Source: Cohaesibacter haloalkalitolerans
GTDB taxonomy: Bacteria; Pseudomonadota; Alphaproteobacteria; Rhizobiales; Cohaesibacteraceae
Reading direction: 5' to 3'
Length of the DNA: 64,000 bases
Assembly (NCBI RefSeq): GCF_003574655.1
Contig: NZ_QNUM01000005.1
Span: 1 to 64,000, forward strand
In this document: piece after piece, positions 8,967-17,960 of the stretch
How positions within the stretch are numbered: the first letter of the stretch is position 1
Layout of the letters: every line of letters begins with the position of its first letter
Made by a program: the position numbers and the translations under genes
Notes under the pieces: generated by a model
Told to the model about the DNA's origin: nothing
What the model saw: only the letters and a program-made list of their open reading frames with translations
Databases searched by the model: none

Positions 8967-9365
8967 TCACTCGTCTTCCGGTTCGAATCGCAACGCCACT
9001 CCGTTCATGCAATAGCGCAGACCGGTCGGCATCGGGCCATCTTCGAAGACATGCCCAAGGTGTGAGCCGCAGTTTGCACAACGAATTTCCGTTCTCTCCA
9101 TAAAATGTGTGTGATCGGAATGCTCGGAAACGGCTTCAGAATCGGCCGTTTCATAAAAACTGGGCCAACCACAGCCTGCATCGAACTTCGAATTCGAGTT
9201 AAACAACAGGTTCCCGCAAGCAACGCAGTAATATTCACCTTGCCTGTACTCCAGATTGAGAGGAGAGGTGCCGGGGCGTTCTGTGCCATGTTGTCGCATA
9301 ACCCGGTATTGTTCCGGTGTTAGCGTCTGCTTCCACTCTTCTTCTTTCTTTAAGTCTTTTGACAT
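8967..9365 (-). CDS. msrB: Peptide-methionine (R)-S-oxide reductase
   Basis: A 132-residue cytoplasmic repair enzyme that reduces methionine-R-sulfoxide in proteins. Two zinc-binding CxxC pairs are present (Cys47/Cys50 and Cys96/Cys99). The catalytic Cys119 lies in RYCMNG, and the family motif GCGWPSF (with Cys65, a candidate recycling cysteine) is intact. The ATG at 9365 follows a GGAG site. No msrA is nearby. Together with sodB it represents oxidative-stress functions in this part of the window, though they are not co-transcribed. Confidence 0.96.
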   Translation of the reverse strand: MSKDLKKEEEWKQTLTPEQYRVMRQHGTERPGTSPLNLEYRQGEYYCVACGNLLFNSNSKFDAGCGWPSFYETADSEAVSEHSDHTHFMERTEIRCANCGSHLGHVFEDGPMPTGLRYCMNGVALRFEPEDE

Positions 9366-9873
9366 AACCTTACTCCTTCAAGGGACACTTAAATCATGTA
9401 AAGGCGGTCCGTTAAACTTTGGCGTAATGCTTGACCCTAATTGAACCTCAGGGCTTCAATGTATGGCCCTCTTGTCCTAAATCATATAGGGATAGCGGGC
9501 CTTATTCTAAAGGCTAACGCATCGTTGGTGTTTCGAACGGTATGAAACGTCAAGTTTCGAGGGAAGAGATTCGGCTTGGGCATTGAATATCTTATCTCGA
9601 AGATTTTTGCCGGATTGTGATGCAGTTGTTTTGTATCGCGAGCGCACGCAGAGAAAACTTTGCGAATTTGTCGCAGAGTTTCAAGTAAGCCCGGCAGAAC
9701 GCACAAAGGATGCGCAAGATTAGGGCAGGTTTTGCACTTGGTGCGCAACTTTCTGTAGGGCTTAATGGGTTGGTGGGTTATTTTTGGCAAAATGCCGACA
9801 ACGCAAAAGAACGAGAAGGTCAAGTGGCTCCTTGGGCGCACTGGCCATATGGATAGTTTGGTGAGGATGACGC
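9366..9873. other. Intergenic region, 508 bp, upstream of the mrp operon
   Basis: This gap between divergent msrB and mrpA holds the promoters of both. It is less GC-rich than its neighbours. Short open frames in it do not look like proteins. No clear hairpin, terminator or known operator is visible. Confidence 0.5.
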
Positions 9874-12276
9874 ATGGCGTTTGAATTTGGTGGCGGGCTC
9901 AACCTGGTGTTGGCGACGCCCTTCGCGGCAGCAGTGGTGGCGCCATATCTCAAGAAGGCCCTTGGTCACAACAGCGCCTGGCTGCTGGCCATGGTGCCTG
10001 CCGGGATCTTCATTTATCTTTGCCAGTTCATCGGCACGGTCGCAACCTCGGGACATGGCGTCAATATCACGCCGATCGAGTGGTTGCCGTACTATGGCAT
10101 TCAGTATTCGCTCTTTGTTGATGGATTGAGCCTCGTCTTTGCCTTGCTGATCTCCGGTATCGGCACCCTGATCATTCTCTATTCCGGCGGCTATTTGAAT
10201 GGCCATGCCGATCAGGGCCGCTTTCTCAGCTTCATGTTCCTGTTCATGGGCTCGATGATTGGTGTCGTGCTGGCCGACAACCTGATGACCCTGTTCATCT
10301 ACTGGGAGCTGACCTCGATCACATCCTTCCTGCTAATCGGTTTCAATCACAAGGAAGAGAGGTCTCGCCGGGCTGCGTTGCAGGCGCTGATCGTGACGGG
10401 CGGTGGTGGCCTTGCGCTGCTGGCGGGGCTTCTGCTGATGTATCATGCCGGTGGCACGATGGAAATGAGCGAGCTGCTCGGCAAGGGCGACGTGCTGCGC
10501 GACAGCAGCCTTTATGTTCCCATGCTGCTGTTGTTGCTTGGCGGTGCCTTTACCAAATCCGCACAATTCCCGTTCCACTACTGGCTGCGCAATGCCATGG
10601 AAGCCCCAACCCCGGTCTCGGCCTATCTCCATTCAGCCACCATGGTCAAGGCGGGCGTCTATCTGTTGATGCGCGTGCATCCGGTCATGGGAGACACAGC
10701 ACTCTGGACGACCATCCTGCCAATCTTTGGCGGCGTGACACTGATCATGGGAACCTGGATGAGCCTGCGCCAGACAGACTTAAAGCTGACCCTCGCCTAT
10801 ACGACGATTGCTTCGCTGGGCCTTTTGGTGATGCTGGTTGGTACCTCCAACGAAACGGCCATCACCGGTGCCGTGGTTTATCTGTTTGCCCATGCCCTGT
10901 TCAAGGGTGGCTTCTTCATGATCGTCGGCACCATTGACCATGAAGCGGGGACACGCGATGTCACCCGCCTTGGCGGCTTGCGCCGGGCAATGCCCTTCTC
11001 CTTCTACGCTGCGGTTGCCTGTGCCCTGTCGATGGGCGGGTTGTGGCCGTTCATTGGCTTCATCGCCAAGGAAGAGATCTATGCGGGCCTCATCGGCACC
11101 AACGCTCCGGCCCTGTTCCTTACCCTGACCGCCGTTCTGGGCAACGCCATGATGTTTGGCGCGGCCTTTGTCGTGGCTCTGAAGCCTTTCATAGGGGAAG
11201 CGGTAAAGACGCCGAAACATGCCCATGAAGGGCCGGTGCTGCTGGTTGCCGGGCCGGTGGCTCTTGCCAGCCTCGGACTGCTGTCAATGCTGTTCGGCGA
11301 CTTCGTGGGAGCGGAACTGCTGCGCCCGATGGCCAATGTCGTCCACGGTCATCACGGTCACCTGCAGATCGGCATCGGTGCGGTCCATGTCAACTTCGCC
11401 TTCATGCTGTCGCTGATGACCATCGCCCTGGGCGTTGGCTTCTATTTCAAATACGAGGCTATCCGCAGCACCCGTGGCGTCCTCATCCGCTTTCTGGGGG
11501 AGGGGCCAGACAGCTTCTTCGATATCTTCATTGCCGGTCTGGTGCGTTTTTCCGCTCGCACAGTGCGGCTCTTGCAGAGCGGCAACATGGAGGTTTATCT
11601 GGCGGCCACCTTCGCAACCATCGCAGTGGCGCTGCTTGTGCCGATGATCGCCTTTGATGAATTGCCTGACTGGCCCACCATGCCGGACCTCTATATCTAT
11701 GAGTGGTCGACGCTGGGGCTTGCCGTTGTCGGTCTTTATGCGCTGCTGGTCGCCAAGACACGCCTCACGGCGATTGTTTCCCTTGGCATCCAGGGCTTTG
11801 CGGTGGCACTGATCTTCCTGCTGTTCGGCGCACCGGACCTGAGTTTCACCCAGTTTATGGTCGAAACCCTGTCGGTCGTGATCATCGCCCTCATCATGAA
11901 CCGCCTGTCGCTCAAGGAACATGACAAGCGGCCCGGCCCGCAGATCGCCCTTGATGCCAGCCTGTCCATTCTGGTTGGTCTCGGCTTCTGCCTGCTGCTG
12001 ATGTCGGTGACGCAAGGGACGTTCAATTGGCATCTCAGCGAGTTCTTTACCGAATACAGCCGCGCCATCGCGCATGGCCGCAACATCGTCAACGTCATCA
12101 TAGTCGATTTCCGCGGCTTCGATACGCTGGGCGAGATTGCCGTCGTAACGATCACCGCGCTCTGTGTTCATACCCTGACGCTCGGCACCGGGCGCATGGC
12201 CCGAAAGCCGAAGGCGGTATCTACCCATCCTGTCAGCCTTGACGAAGCGACCTCTGGTCAGAAAGGAGCAGAGTGA
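9874..12276 (+). CDS. mrpA: Mrp-type Na+/H+ antiporter subunit A
   Basis: Largest subunit (800 residues) of the multisubunit cation/proton antiporter of the inner membrane. The N-terminal two thirds match the NuoL-like proton-channel family: VDGLSLVFALLISGIGTLIILYS, then YWELTSITSFLLIGFNH, then FPFHYWLRNAMEAPTPVSAYLHSATMVKAG given here as separate short stretches of one conserved region. The C-terminal third carries the MbhD/DUF4040-like segment (FLLFGAPDLSFTQFMVETL) and the MbhE-like tail. The length equals Bacillus MrpA, so subunit B is not fused to it. It is first gene of a seven-gene operon, and its stop overlaps the mrpB start by one base. Confidence 0.95.
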   Translation: MAFEFGGGLNLVLATPFAAAVVAPYLKKALGHNSAWLLAMVPAGIFIYLCQFIGTVATSGHGVNITPIEWLPYYGIQYSLFVDGLSLVFALLISGIGTLIILYSGGYLNGHADQGRFLSFMFLFMGSMIGVVLADNLMTLFIYWELTSITSFLLIGFNHKEERSRRAALQALIVTGGGGLALLAGLLLMYHAGGTMEMSELLGKGDVLRDSSLYVPMLLLLLGGAFTKSAQFPFHYWLRNAMEAPTPVSAYLHSATMVKAGVYLLMRVHPVMGDTALWTTILPIFGGVTLIMGTWMSLRQTDLKLTLAYTTIASLGLLVMLVGTSNETAITGAVVYLFAHALFKGGFFMIVGTIDHEAGTRDVTRLGGLRRAMPFSFYAAVACALSMGGLWPFIGFIAKEEIYAGLIGTNAPALFLTLTAVLGNAMMFGAAFVVALKPFIGEAVKTPKHAHEGPVLLVAGPVALASLGLLSMLFGDFVGAELLRPMANVVHGHHGHLQIGIGAVHVNFAFMLSLMTIALGVGFYFKYEAIRSTRGVLIRFLGEGPDSFFDIFIAGLVRFSARTVRLLQSGNMEVYLAATFATIAVALLVPMIAFDELPDWPTMPDLYIYEWSTLGLAVVGLYALLVAKTRLTAIVSLGIQGFAVALIFLLFGAPDLSFTQFMVETLSVVIIALIMNRLSLKEHDKRPGPQIALDASLSILVGLGFCLLLMSVTQGTFNWHLSEFFTEYSRAIAHGRNIVNVIIVDFRGFDTLGEIAVVTITALCVHTLTLGTGRMARKPKAVSTHPVSLDEATSGQKGAE

Positions 12277-12686
12277 TGCAAACTCTGATATTCCGGACAA
12301 CTGCGCCGTTTCTGGCGGCCCTGATGATCCTGTTCTCGATCTTCGTCACGTTGCGCGGACACAACGATCCGGGTGGCGGCTTCATCGGTGGCCTGATCGC
12401 GGCATCGGCATTCATGATGTATGGCATTGCCGCAGGGGTTCAGTATGTTCGCCGGGCACTCTATTTCCATCCGATCTCGGTTGCCGCATTCGGCCTTGTG
12501 CTGTCGGCCACCTCGGGCATCCTGTCGCTCTTCGAGGCCCAGCCCTTCATGACCAGCCAATGGACTTTCCCGACCATCATGGGCGTGGAAGTGGCGATCT
12601 CGACGCCGATGTTCTTTGACATTGGGGTCTATTTGGTTGTCATGGGCAGCCTGACATCCATCGCGCTGAAGCTGGAAGAGGAATAG
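12276..12686 (+). CDS. mrpB: Mrp antiporter subunit B
   Basis: Membrane protein of 136 residues with the MnhB domain: FVTLRGHNDPGGGFIGGLI near residues 25-43, then several transmembrane helices. It is essential for the antiporter complex. The ATG at 12276 shares its A with the TGA of mrpA; a GTG one codon earlier is possible. The coupling with mrpA indicates co-translation. Confidence 0.95.
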   Translation: MQTLIFRTTAPFLAALMILFSIFVTLRGHNDPGGGFIGGLIAASAFMMYGIAAGVQYVRRALYFHPISVAAFGLVLSATSGILSLFEAQPFMTSQWTFPTIMGVEVAISTPMFFDIGVYLVVMGSLTSIALKLEEE

Positions 12687-12693
12687 AGCGACC

Positions 12694-13071
12694 ATGGAAG
12701 GTGTATTGTCTATCCTCGTTGGCATCTTTTTCGCCGTCAGCATCTATCTGATGATGTCGCGCTATACCATCCGCATCATGCTTGGCATTGCCGTGCTGGG
12801 CAATGCTGTGAACCTGCTGATTTTCACCAGCGGGCGGTTGATGCGCGAAGTGCCGCCGATCATCCCGGTTGGCGAACTGGTGCCTCCCGGACCGACTGCG
12901 AATCCTCTGCCTCAGGCACTCATCCTGACGGCCATCGTGATTTCATTCTCATTTCTGGCCTTCCTCCTTGTGCTCGCCTATCGGGCGTATCAGGAGTTGG
13001 GAACCGATGACATCGTTGAAATGCGTGTCGCGGAACCGGCAGACGAAGATCTGCCTCCAGTCAGCTACTAA
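12694..13071 (+). CDS. mrpC: Mrp antiporter subunit C
   Basis: A 125-residue NuoK-like subunit with three transmembrane helices: residues 2-20, 27-47 (IMLGIAVLGNAVNLLIF) and about 72-96 (ALILTAIVISFSFLAFLLVL). It is joined to mrpB by a seven-base gap. The family normally works as part of the membrane arm next to MrpA and MrpD. Confidence 0.95.
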   Translation: MEGVLSILVGIFFAVSIYLMMSRYTIRIMLGIAVLGNAVNLLIFTSGRLMREVPPIIPVGELVPPGPTANPLPQALILTAIVISFSFLAFLLVLAYRAYQELGTDDIVEMRVAEPADEDLPPVSY

Positions 13072-13083
13072 GGAGAAACAGCT

Positions 13084-14823
13084 ATGGCTGGAAATGCTGA
13101 TAATGCGGTTGATTTCGCGGCGGGCATGCTGGTTGCTCCGACCTCTGCAGTCGACTGGCTGATCGTTGCGCCAACCCTGATCACCATCATCGGTGGTGCT
13201 TCACTGGTGATGTTGCGCTATCAGGCGAAGTGGCACGGCTATCTGACGTGCTTCTTTCTGGCGATGCTGGTGGTGGTTGACGCCATTCTGCTGGCGCGGG
13301 TCATGGAGCATGGACCCCTGACCATGACCATGGGGCGCTGGATGCCGCCATTTGGCATCTCGCTCGTGGTCGATGCCCTCGGCGCACTGATGGCTCTGAT
13401 CTCGGCTGTTGTCGCCCTGACCGTGTGTGTCTATTCGCTGGCGGATATCTCGGTCACATCGACACGATTCGGCTTCTATCCATCGCTGTTGTGGATGATG
13501 ACCGGCATCACCGGGTCCTTCCTGACAGGCGACATCTTCAACCTCTACGTCTGGTTCGAGGTGATGCTGATTTCGTCCTTCGGTCTGCTGATCGTTGATG
13601 GTGAACGGGTACAGATCGACGGTGCGGTGAAATATGCGGTCCTCAACCTCATGGCAACGACCCTGTTTCTGGTGACGACCGGCTACCTCTATGGGGCGGT
13701 CGGCTCGCTGAACATGGCCGACATTGCTGTTCGCCTGCGCGAGATGCCTGCGGGTGCGGCGCCAATGGGGACGATTGCCACCCTCTATCTGCTGGCCTTT
13801 TCCATGAAGGCGGCGGCCTTTCCGGTCAACTTCTGGCTTCCGGCCTCCTATCACACCCCGAAGATCGCCGTTTCAGCCATCTTCGCCGGGTTGCTCACCA
13901 AGGTTGGTGTCTATGCGCTCATTCGCACCCTCGTGCTTGTCATGCCCGAAGGGCGCGATCTGCTCAGTGACGTGATTGCATGGATTGCCGCCTTGACGAT
14001 GATTTTCGGGGCGATCGGTGCATTGGCCCAGAATGATGTTCGCCGCAGCTTCGGTTTTCTCGTGGTTGGCGGCATCGGCTCTTCGATGGTCGGCGTGGCC
14101 GTCGGCACGGAAGATGCCATTACCGGTGCGATCCTCTATGCGGTCAACTCCATTCTCGTGATGACGGCGCTCTATCTGGCCTTCGGTATCCTGATGCGCA
14201 AGAATGGCGGCAAATACAATCTTGCCGACCTCGGCGGTGGCTACAAGGCTTCGAGCTGGTTGTCGATCCTGTTTCTGGCACTGGTGTTTGCCGCCTCGGG
14301 ACTGCCACCTTTCTCCGGCTTCTGGCCGAAGTTGATTCTCGTTGAGGCAAGCCTCAAGGAAGGTTATGGCTGGTTGGCTTTTGCCGTGCTGTTGTCCGGT
14401 TTCATCACGACGATTGCCATGGGCCGCATCTGGGCTCATGCTTTCTGGCGTGGTGGCCCGATTGGAACCGTGGATGGGCGGGATGCCGCACCGCTCTATA
14501 CTCTGTCATCTGTCGTGCGCCACCGGGTGTTCGTACCCGTGATGGCACTCGTTGCAATGATCGTCTATATCGGGGTCAATCCGTCGCCAGTCTTCTCCGT
14601 CTCCCAGTATGGTGCATCAACACTGCTGAAACCGGATCACTACATTGCCGCCGTGTTTGGTCCTGTTGCCGCACAGCGGACGGTAATGAACGAAGATCAC
14701 GCGACTGCGGAGGGACAGGAGGATGCTGGAGCGGCCAAGAGCCGCGGACCGAACAGCAACAGGGCCAATAGCAACAGGGCCAATAGCAACAGGGCCAATA
14801 GCAACAGGGAAGGAGCGCACTGA
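13084..14823 (+). CDS. mrpD: Mrp antiporter subunit D, with a repetitive C-terminus
   Basis: A 579-residue NuoM/NuoN-like proton-channel subunit with about 14 membrane helices. Conserved stretches include WFEVMLISSFGLL, the glutamate and lysines of the channel, and LPPFSGFWPKLILVEA. MrpD proteins usually end soon after the last helix. This one has an extra hydrophilic tail of roughly 60 residues that ends in four copies of a five-residue unit (NSNRA), encoded by a 15-bp tandem repeat. The tail should be cytoplasmic or periplasmic and dispensable, which is inference. Its TGA overlaps the ATG of mrpE. Confidence 0.94.
   Translation: MAGNADNAVDFAAGMLVAPTSAVDWLIVAPTLITIIGGASLVMLRYQAKWHGYLTCFFLAMLVVVDAILLARVMEHGPLTMTMGRWMPPFGISLVVDALGALMALISAVVALTVCVYSLADISVTSTRFGFYPSLLWMMTGITGSFLTGDIFNLYVWFEVMLISSFGLLIVDGERVQIDGAVKYAVLNLMATTLFLVTTGYLYGAVGSLNMADIAVRLREMPAGAAPMGTIATLYLLAFSMKAAAFPVNFWLPASYHTPKIAVSAIFAGLLTKVGVYALIRTLVLVMPEGRDLLSDVIAWIAALTMIFGAIGALAQNDVRRSFGFLVVGGIGSSMVGVAVGTEDAITGAILYAVNSILVMTALYLAFGILMRKNGGKYNLADLGGGYKASSWLSILFLALVFAASGLPPFSGFWPKLILVEASLKEGYGWLAFAVLLSGFITTIAMGRIWAHAFWRGGPIGTVDGRDAAPLYTLSSVVRHRVFVPVMALVAMIVYIGVNPSPVFSVSQYGASTLLKPDHYIAAVFGPVAAQRTVMNEDHATAEGQEDAGAAKSRGPNSNRANSNRANSNRANSNREGAH
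14752..14811 (+). repeat. Tandem repeat, 4 x 15 bp, inside mrpD
   Basis: Four adjacent copies of a 15-bp unit, AATAGCAACAGGGCC with small variation in the first and last copies. They encode Asn-Ser-Asn-Arg-Ala repeats at the extreme C-terminus of MrpD. The unit length is a multiple of three, so gain or loss of copies keeps the frame. Confidence 0.95.
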
Positions 14824-15299
14824 TGAAATATCTGTTTCTTGTCAACGTTCTACTAGCCCTCATTTGGGCCGCCGTCGGGGGCACCTTCACAGTACCGAAC
14901 CTGCTTTTCGGTTTCGTGCTGGGCACCATTGTGCTGTTCATTATCAGGGAAAAGGCGGGAACGCTTCGTTACTTCCAGCGCGTCAAACGCATCGTCGCCC
15001 TGATCATCCTGTTCATCGTTGAACTGATCAAGTCGGCGGCCAAGGTGGCCATTCTCGCCGTTTGTCCGAATATCAAGCTCAAACCCGGCTTCTTTGCCTA
15101 TGAGCTGAAGACGGACAGGGATCTGGAAATCACCATTCTTGCCAACCTCATCACCCTGACGCCGGGGACGCTGTCTGTCGATGTCTCGGACGACAAGAAG
15201 TATCTCTATATCCATGCGATAACGATCGATGATCTGGAAGATATGCGCGAAGACATCGAGACCGGCTTTGAACGCAAGATCATGGAGGCTTTCCGCTGA
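14823..15299 (+). CDS. mrpE: Mrp antiporter subunit E
   Basis: A 158-residue subunit with two or three N-terminal membrane helices (residues 4-40 and about 57-75) and a cytoplasmic C-terminal domain. The motif [20 protein letters not shown] is typical of MnhE. Start and stop both overlap their neighbours by one base in a TGATG arrangement, indicating coupled translation in the operon. Confidence 0.95.
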   Translation: MKYLFLVNVLLALIWAAVGGTFTVPNLLFGFVLGTIVLFIIREKAGTLRYFQRVKRIVALIILFIVELIKSAAKVAILAVCPNIKLKPGFFAYELKTDRDLEITILANLITLTPGTLSVDVSDDKKYLYIHAITIDDLEDMREDIETGFERKIMEAFR

Positions 15300-15664
15300 T
15301 GGATCCGCTCATCAACATGTATTCGTTTCTTGACGTCGCAATTCTGCTGACGCTGATGATCCTGTCGCTGTCGTTCCTGTTCACCGCTTATCGCATCATC
15401 AAGGGGCCGACACTGGCGGACCGGATCATCGGGTTGGACATGCTCGTTGCCGTGGGCATTGGCTTCATTGCGGTGATTGGTGTGAAGACCAACTTCTATC
15501 TCTATACCGATATCGCAATTGCATTGGGTCTGGTCGGCTTCCTTTCAACGCTGGCCTTCGCCCGGTTTGTGCTGCACCACGGTGACAATTCGGAATTCTT
15601 TGACGAGGAAGAGGCTGCCATGGCTGATGCAGACGCCAAGAAGGCACTGGAGGGAACACAATGA
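15299..15664 (+). CDS. mrpF: Mrp antiporter subunit F
   Basis: A 121-residue MnhF subunit with three transmembrane helices and the conserved [18 protein letters not shown] stretch after the first helix. The hydrophilic C-terminal tail (after about residue 95) is somewhat longer than in short family members. It overlaps mrpE by one base and mrpG by four. Confidence 0.94.
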   Translation: MDPLINMYSFLDVAILLTLMILSLSFLFTAYRIIKGPTLADRIIGLDMLVAVGIGFIAVIGVKTNFYLYTDIAIALGLVGFLSTLAFARFVLHHGDNSEFFDEEEAAMADADAKKALEGTQ

Positions 15665-16026
15665 TCGGCATGACCTTTGACATGGTTTTCGACATCTTCG
15701 TCGGGCTTATGCTGTTGCTTGGTGCGGTCTTCGTTCTGACCGCCTCTATCGGCATGCTGCGATTTCCCGATGTTTACACCCGCATGCATTCTGCGTCCAA
15801 GGCCGGGACGCTGGGGTCGGGCATCGCTCTGCTCGCTCTGGCCCTGCACTCGGGTGAATTTGACGTTTTTTCGCGGGCTTTGGCGGGTATTGTCTTCTTC
15901 CTTTTGACAACGCCCATCACCACCCATCTTGTCGCAAAAGCTGCATATTCCACTGGAACAAAACCATGGGGTGGTACAGTAATTGACGAATATGCAGAAA
16001 GTAGGGAAAAGAATTCGGAAAAATAA
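15661..16026 (+). CDS. mrpG: Mrp antiporter subunit G
   Basis: A 121-residue MnhG subunit with three membrane helices and the conserved [20 protein letters not shown] stretch. It is the last gene of the mrp operon; its ATG lies in the ATGA overlap with mrpF, and a strong terminator follows 38 bp after its stop. The operon A-B-C-D-E-F-G is complete, so a working Na+(K+)/H+ antiporter for pH and salt tolerance is expected. Confidence 0.94.
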   Translation: MIGMTFDMVFDIFVGLMLLLGAVFVLTASIGMLRFPDVYTRMHSASKAGTLGSGIALLALALHSGEFDVFSRALAGIVFFLLTTPITTHLVAKAAYSTGTKPWGGTVIDEYAESREKNSEK

Positions 16027-16063
16027 GTAATTTTTCTATATCTTGTCCTTGACCAATCGTTAA

Positions 16064-16096
16064 AAAGGGAGTTTTTGCGGAAAACTCCCTTTTCTT
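16064..16096 (+). terminator. Rho-independent terminator of the mrp operon
   Basis: A perfect 12-bp stem, AAAGGGAGTTTT with AAAACTCCCTTT, with a five-base loop and a T-rich tract after it. Confidence 0.88.
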
Positions 16097-16335
16097 AATT
16101 TTGTTTCCGGGCACATATATAAACTTGCGTTACTTCCAAAATTATGTGCGGCAACATGGTTTCCCACAAGCTTATTAAGAAAAGTATATTATTTCTTGAA
16201 GTAAAAACATAGATACATTACCAATGAGCCCAATGGATTTCAAAACTGGTGACTCTTGTATCAAACAGTCGAGTGCCAGATCGTTCAAGTGGAACTTAAT
16301 CATCTTGAGCATCAATTAGAAAGAATGTCCGGATT
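16097..16335 (+). promoter_or_regulatory. AT-rich upstream region of mucR
   Basis: About 240 bp of markedly AT-rich DNA before mucR. MucR/Ros proteins bind AT-rich targets and commonly repress their own gene, so autoregulation here is a reasonable inference. No exact operator can be pointed to. Confidence 0.4.
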
Positions 16336-16749
16336 ATGTCAGAAAACGCAGAAAACAACGTGTTGATTGAGCTCACTGCTGATATCGTATCGGCTTACGT
16401 CAGCAACAATGCCGTACCGGTAAATGATCTTTCGGGTCTTATCGGCGACATTTACAAGGCTCTGGAAGACACACGAGCTCCGGTATCTGAAGAAGTTATC
16501 GAAGCACCGAAACCAGCAATCTCGGTCAAGAAATCAATCACACCAGACTATATCATCTGTCTGGAAGACGGCAAGAAGTTCAAGTCTCTGAAGCGCCACC
16601 TGCGCACCCACTACAATCTGTCTCCTGAAGAATATCGGGAAAAGTGGGGCTTGCCAGCAGACTATCCAATGGTTGCGCCAAGCTATGCGGAAGCACGTTC
16701 CAGCCTCGCAAAGAAAATGGGTCTGGGCCAGCAGCGCCGCAAGAAATAA
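16336..16749 (+). CDS. mucR: MucR/Ros family transcriptional regulator
   Basis: A 137-residue DNA-binding protein. The C-terminal half holds the prokaryotic zinc finger (Cys75, Asp78, His88, His92 in [18 protein letters not shown]) followed by the conserved [21 protein letters not shown]. The N-terminal half mediates oligomerisation in the family. MucR is a global regulator in Hyphomicrobiales controlling exopolysaccharide, motility and virulence or symbiosis genes; in Brucella and relatives it is also tied to the cell cycle. It is monocistronic, with a terminator downstream. Confidence 0.95.
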   Translation: MSENAENNVLIELTADIVSAYVSNNAVPVNDLSGLIGDIYKALEDTRAPVSEEVIEAPKPAISVKKSITPDYIICLEDGKKFKSLKRHLRTHYNLSPEEYREKWGLPADYPMVAPSYAEARSSLAKKMGLGQQRRKK

Positions 16750-16800
16750 ACCTGATTGTGTCAGGTATTGCGCAGTTTTTCCTGCGCCAGATAAGGAACA

Positions 16801-16826
16801 AGGCAGCTCACGGGCTGCCTTTTCTG
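16801..16826 (+). terminator. Rho-independent terminator after mucR
   Basis: AGGCAGC (16801-16807) pairs with GCTGCCT (16814-16820), followed by TTTCTG. It lies about 50 bp after the mucR stop. Confidence 0.75.
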
Positions 16827-16872
16827 TTATGGGATCTTCGTTCTGTCCTAGAACCGCGTGTCGAATAGCCAT

Positions 16873-17295
16873 TTATTGGTGATTCTCAACTGCTCTTTCC
16901 GCTCCCAGCGCCTGCATCAGGCTGATGTGGCGCATTAGGGAATAGCGATAGTGGCCGCTTTGCCCTCTGCGTCTTTCTGCCCGCAATGCCAGCATGATCT
17001 TCCTGACGATGATCCCCGGGCAGCCTTTTTCGAGCCTGTCGATTTCACTTGGAAACAGATGCAGCAGACCGGGAAGGTCTCTTTGGCGGACGTAGTCCCG
17101 TTCTCCACACCGTATCATGCTGCGCAAATAGGTCGGGTGGCCTTGTGCCGGAAGACCGCAGTCCGCTTCGGGGGATGATGATCCGGCTGGGCCTTTTTTA
17201 TGCAAGGAAGCCGGGGAGGATGGGGTCTTGTCCTTGCCTCTCGCGAAAGACAAGACGCCCGGGTCCACTTGGGACTGCTGTTTGAAACGTGTCAT
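16873..17295 (-). CDS. DUF6477-like protein
   Basis: A 140-residue protein whose C-terminal 80 residues follow the pattern of small alphaproteobacterial DUF6477 proteins: a basic LRSMIRCGERDYVRQRDLPGLL region, a Leu/Glu-rich middle, and a YSLMRHISLMQAL end. The N-terminal 55 residues are low in complexity and may not be translated, since no good ribosome site is seen before 17295. It lies divergent from the DnaA-like gene, with which it may share a promoter region. The family match is from memory of the pattern, not a search. Confidence 0.55.
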   Translation of the reverse strand: MTRFKQQSQVDPGVLSFARGKDKTPSSPASLHKKGPAGSSSPEADCGLPAQGHPTYLRSMIRCGERDYVRQRDLPGLLHLFPSEIDRLEKGCPGIIVRKIMLALRAERRRGQSGHYRYSLMRHISLMQALGAERAVENHQ

Positions 17296-17545
17296 GCAGC
17301 AATTGTCTCACCCGACTTCAGCAGGAGAATAAGGGGCATAAGGGGAGTCGAATTTCGCGCTGTCACGTCAGGTGAGAAAGGCAGACAGGCACAAACAGCA
17401 GGGATTTCCATTGCTTTTCTTTATCCGCTTCAATTCTTGCATCAAATTTTAATAGGATTTTATTCCTCACTCCCTCATTGGTTGTATATTGATTGCAATA
17501 TCACAAAATGCAACCCAAGAGAGAAATTTGTGAGCGGAGACTATG

Positions 17546-17959
17546 ATGGAAACTGGATTGAATACTGAATATGGTGAGATATTCCGGCGTGGCGGAGTAG
17601 AAGAAAAGGCAAGAGCTTCCACGGCCGGAGCCAGTATTGCTGCTTTGGAACTTGTCGATGAGCTTGTCGCCAGAACCTATCGCCTGCCGCGCAGTGCCCT
17701 GCATGCGGGCACGCGCTGTCGCAAGAGCGTCGCGTTTGCCAGGCAGGTCGCGATGTATCTGTGCCATGTTTGCCTGAGCTACCCCCTCAAGGATATCGCC
17801 GGGCATTATCAGAGAGACCGGACGACGGTGGCCTATGCTTGTCGGGTGGTCGAAGACCGGCGCGAGGATGAAGAGACCGAGTTGCTCATCAACAGCCTTG
17901 AAAGCGCACTGGAAACCATCATGCTGGTCACACCGCTAACCCGCAAGAGGGCCCGCTGA
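17546..17959 (+). CDS. Small DnaA domain IV-like helix-turn-helix protein
   Basis: A 137-residue protein. Residues about 35-105 resemble the DNA-binding domain IV of the replication initiator DnaA: the basic stretch CRKSVAFARQVAMYL aligns with the DnaA RSRxxARPRQ-A-MYL region, and RDRTTVAYACRVVED aligns with the DnaA signature GRDHTTVxHAxxKIE. The AAA+ domain is entirely absent. It may therefore recognise DnaA-box-like DNA without ATPase activity. An ATG one codon earlier (17543) sits too close to the GGAGA site. It is followed one base later by a DUF6456 gene, so the two are co-expressed; the pairing is common in Hyphomicrobiales. Its function is not established. Confidence 0.75.
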   Translation: METGLNTEYGEIFRRGGVEEKARASTAGASIAALELVDELVARTYRLPRSALHAGTRCRKSVAFARQVAMYLCHVCLSYPLKDIAGHYQRDRTTVAYACRVVEDRREDEETELLINSLESALETIMLVTPLTRKRAR

Positions 17960-17960
17960 C

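Noticed and set aside
9482-9841. 119-codon minus-strand frame in the gap before mrpA
   Set aside because: No ribosome site, poor codon pattern and no family resemblance; treated as non-coding.
11284-12300. 338-codon minus-strand frame opposite mrpA
   Set aside because: It is a shadow of a membrane protein gene: the translation is very rich in Gln, Asp, Arg and His, as expected from antisense reading of hydrophobic codons.
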